DNA of 6,988 nucleotides from NCBI GenBank assembly GCA_021779635.1, contig JAJYAH010000363.1, positions 1 to 6,988 of the forward strand, written 5' to 3'. Source of the stretch: Pseudomonadota bacterium. GTDB lineage: Bacteria > Pseudomonadota > Alphaproteobacteria > Rhizobiales > Xanthobacteraceae. The notes under the pieces were generated by a model, which saw only the letters and a list, made by a program, of their open reading frames with translations, made no database searches and was not told where the DNA came from. Position 1 is the first letter of the stretch, and each line of letters starts with the position of its first letter. The position numbers and the translations under genes were made by a program. Shown here in pieces: positions 5,678 to 6,988 of this stretch.

Positions 5678-5721
5678 GACCGGCCGACCCGGTCATCCGC
5701 GCCCGACCCGGCGACGCGGGT
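5678..5721 (+). repeat. Intercistronic hairpins between binding-protein and ATPase genes
   Basis: Two adjacent GC hairpins can form in the mRNA: GACCGG-loop CCGAC-CCGGTC (5678-5694), and ACCCG-loop GCGACG-CGGGT (5706-5721). Neither has a T run. Such structures after binding-protein genes often protect the upstream message so that binding protein exceeds the membrane subunits; that role is inferred here from position. Confidence 0.35.
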
Positions 5722-5780
5722 GGCCTCGGGATCGGCCATGACGGGCTCAAGACAACCTCGCGGCCTGCCCGGACACCAAC

Positions 5781-6875
5781 GTGACGGACCAGAAGACCAA
5801 ACTCGCCACTCGCGACCTCTCCAAACACTATGGCCCCGTCGTGGCGCTGGAAGGCGCGACACTCGACCTGCCCGAGGGCGAGTTCCTCACCCTCCTCGGC
5901 CCCTCGGGCTCGGGCAAGAGCACCCTTTTGATGCTCATCGCCGGCCTCGTGCCGCCGACCGGCGGCGACATCTGGATCGACGGCCGGCTCGCCACTTACC
6001 TGCCGGCCAACAAACGCGACATCGGCGTGGTGTTCCAGAACTACGCGCTTTTCCCGCACCTGACGGTCGCCGAGAACATCGCTTTTCCGTTGCAGATGCG
6101 CCGCGTGCCGCTGGCCGATATCGCCGCTGAGGTGAAGCGCGTGCTCGAAGCGGTGCAGCTGCCGCAGGTCGCCAGCCGCTACCCGCGCGAGCTCTCCGGC
6201 GGCCAGCAGCAGCGCATCGCGCTCGCCCGCTGCATCGTCTACCGCCCTCCCGTGATCCTGATGGACGAGCCGCTCGGCGCGCTCGACCGCAAGCTTCGCG
6301 ACCACATGCAGCTCGAAATCAAGGACCTGCATCGCAGCCTCGGCATAACCGTGCTCTACGTGACCCACGACCAGGAAGAGGCGATGGCGATGTCCGACCG
6401 CATCTGCCTGATGCGTAACGGCCGCATCGAGCAGCTCGGTACGCCCGACGAGCTCTATTTCCGCCCCCGCACCCTGTTCGCCGCCGACTTCCTCGGTGAG
6501 TCAAACATCCTCGATGCAGCGCTGACGGTCATCGACGGCGAGCCCGTGCTGCAAGCCGACAGCGGCTTGCGGATACGCGCGCGAGACGTTCGTGTCCGCC
6601 CCGGCGAGCGGGCCAAGCTCATTATCCGCCCCGAGAGCCTGCGCCTGCTGGAAGCCAGCGAGATTGCCGACAACGAGGCCGCAGGCGTGGTGCAGGAGAG
6701 TGTGTTCACCGGCGGCGTCTCGCGCCATTTCGTCCGTCTCCGGGCCGGACCCACGGTCTCCGTCAAGCAGCTCACCATCGGCGGCGGCGCGACACTGAAG
6801 CAGGGGGTCGAAGTACGCGTCGGCTGGAGCGCCGAGCACGTCGTGGTGCTGCCGCACGAGGCCGCTCCGCCATGA
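5781..6875 (+). CDS. PotA-like ABC transporter ATP-binding protein
   Basis: The 364-residue cytoplasmic ATPase that would drive the PotD-like importer. All nucleotide-binding motifs are intact: Walker A GPSGSGKST (40-48), Q-loop VVFQNYALFPH with Gln86, signature LSGGQQQR (138-145), Walker B VILMDEP (158-164), D-loop GALD (166-169) and switch His196 in VTHDQEEAM. A C-terminal regulatory TOBE-type region follows from about residue 240, with IIRPESLRLL (281-290) as its recognisable part. This domain order and length are typical of the MalK/PotA/FbpC group. The start is GTG at 5781: the frame has a TGA at 5739-5741 and no ATG in between. No good SD precedes it, so initiation is probably weak and may depend on local structure. 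It follows the binding-protein gene after 133 bases, and its TGA overlaps the next ATG, which implies coupled translation with the permease. Confidence 0.97.
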   Translation: MTDQKTKLATRDLSKHYGPVVALEGATLDLPEGEFLTLLGPSGSGKSTLLMLIAGLVPPTGGDIWIDGRLATYLPANKRDIGVVFQNYALFPHLTVAENIAFPLQMRRVPLADIAAEVKRVLEAVQLPQVASRYPRELSGGQQQRIALARCIVYRPPVILMDEPLGALDRKLRDHMQLEIKDLHRSLGITVLYVTHDQEEAMAMSDRICLMRNGRIEQLGTPDELYFRPRTLFAADFLGESNILDAALTVIDGEPVLQADSGLRIRARDVRVRPGERAKLIIRPESLRLLEASEIADNEAAGVVQESVFTGGVSRHFVRLRAGPTVSVKQLTIGGGATLKQGVEVRVGWSAEHVVVLPHEAAPP

Positions 6876-6988
6876 GCGCTAGGTTGGCCGCTTCCCGCGC
6901 GCCGCGCAGCCAGGCGCGCTGGGTCCGCGCTTGGCCGATCTATCCGCTGGTGATCTTCATCCTCGCCGTATTTGTCTACCCCGTCGGC
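6872..6988 (+). CDS. ABC transporter permease (PotB type), 5' fragment cut by window edge
   Basis: Only the first 39 codons are present. ATG 6872 overlaps the ATPase stop as ATGA, which indicates translational coupling. After a basic N-terminus (MSARLAASRAPRSQARWVR) the sequence enters a hydrophobic segment, WPIYPLVIFILAVFVYPVG, matching the first membrane helix with a conserved Pro seen at the start of PotB/CysT-family permeases. Assignment rests on this helix and on the gene order binding protein, ATPase, permease. A second permease (PotC type) probably follows outside the window. Confidence 0.82.
   Translation, partial: MSARLAASRAPRSQARWVRAWPIYPLVIFILAVFVYPVG

Noticed and set aside
5625..6368. 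247-codon minus-strand open frame over the ATPase gene
   Set aside because: The plus strand encodes a complete set of ABC ATPase motifs; the antisense product is low-complexity and has no recognisable domain.
1..6988. CRISPR arrays, tRNA, rRNA, replication origins or phage genes
   Set aside because: No spaced direct repeats, cloverleaf sequences, rRNA segments, origin-like repeat clusters or phage proteins were seen on reading both strands.

Overview
This is a GC-rich window from a Gram-negative bacterium, most likely a proteobacterium and probably an alphaproteobacterium. The evidence is periplasmic binding proteins with Sec and Tat signal peptides, strong Shine-Dalgarno (SD) sites, an IS481-type transposase start, and tightly packed solute-uptake operons. 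The species cannot be named from sequence alone. The window opens exactly on an AAGCTT site, so its left edge may be a cloned-fragment end. It cuts a gene at each end.

Left block (1-2646, minus strand). Reading right to left, an agmatinase-family ureohydrolase (1687-2646) is followed by a polar amino-acid-type periplasmic binding protein (683-1624) and its inner-membrane permease (678 to beyond base 1). This looks like one operon that imports a cationic or guanidino-type solute and hydrolyses its guanidino group. Divergent from it, on the plus strand, is a LysR-family regulator (2841-3839). The 194-base gap between them holds a perfect inverted repeat with the LysR T-N11-A layout. On the operon side it also holds an undescribed 27-codon arginine-rich upstream reading frame (2650-2733), with a near-perfect SD and a stop codon that lies on the ureohydrolase SD. 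I consider this candidate leader peptide the most interesting item here.

Middle (3840-4543). This is a scar region. It holds the first 64 codons of an IS481-type transposase (minus strand, 3898-4088), a probable IS terminus near 4171-4191, and a 49-codon orphan reading frame on the minus strand with a full-consensus SD whose stop lies inside the putative IS terminus. The rest (4350-4543) is mostly featureless leader DNA ahead of the right-hand operon.

Right block (4544-6988, plus strand). This is a PotD-like binding protein with a Tat signal (4544-5647), a PotA-like ATPase (5781-6875), and the first 39 codons of a PotB-type permease that overlaps the ATPase stop by ATGA. It is the start of a polyamine/opine/thiamine-type ABC importer operon.

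How the parts may work together: a ureohydrolase of this family can release an amine (putrescine if the substrate is agmatine) plus urea, and the right-hand importer belongs to the family that carries polyamine-like cations. A guanidino/polyamine theme is therefore possible. However, the insertion-sequence scar lies between the two halves, and both the ureohydrolase and the PotD-like protein differ from the classical enzymes at substrate-contact positions, so the real substrates are open.
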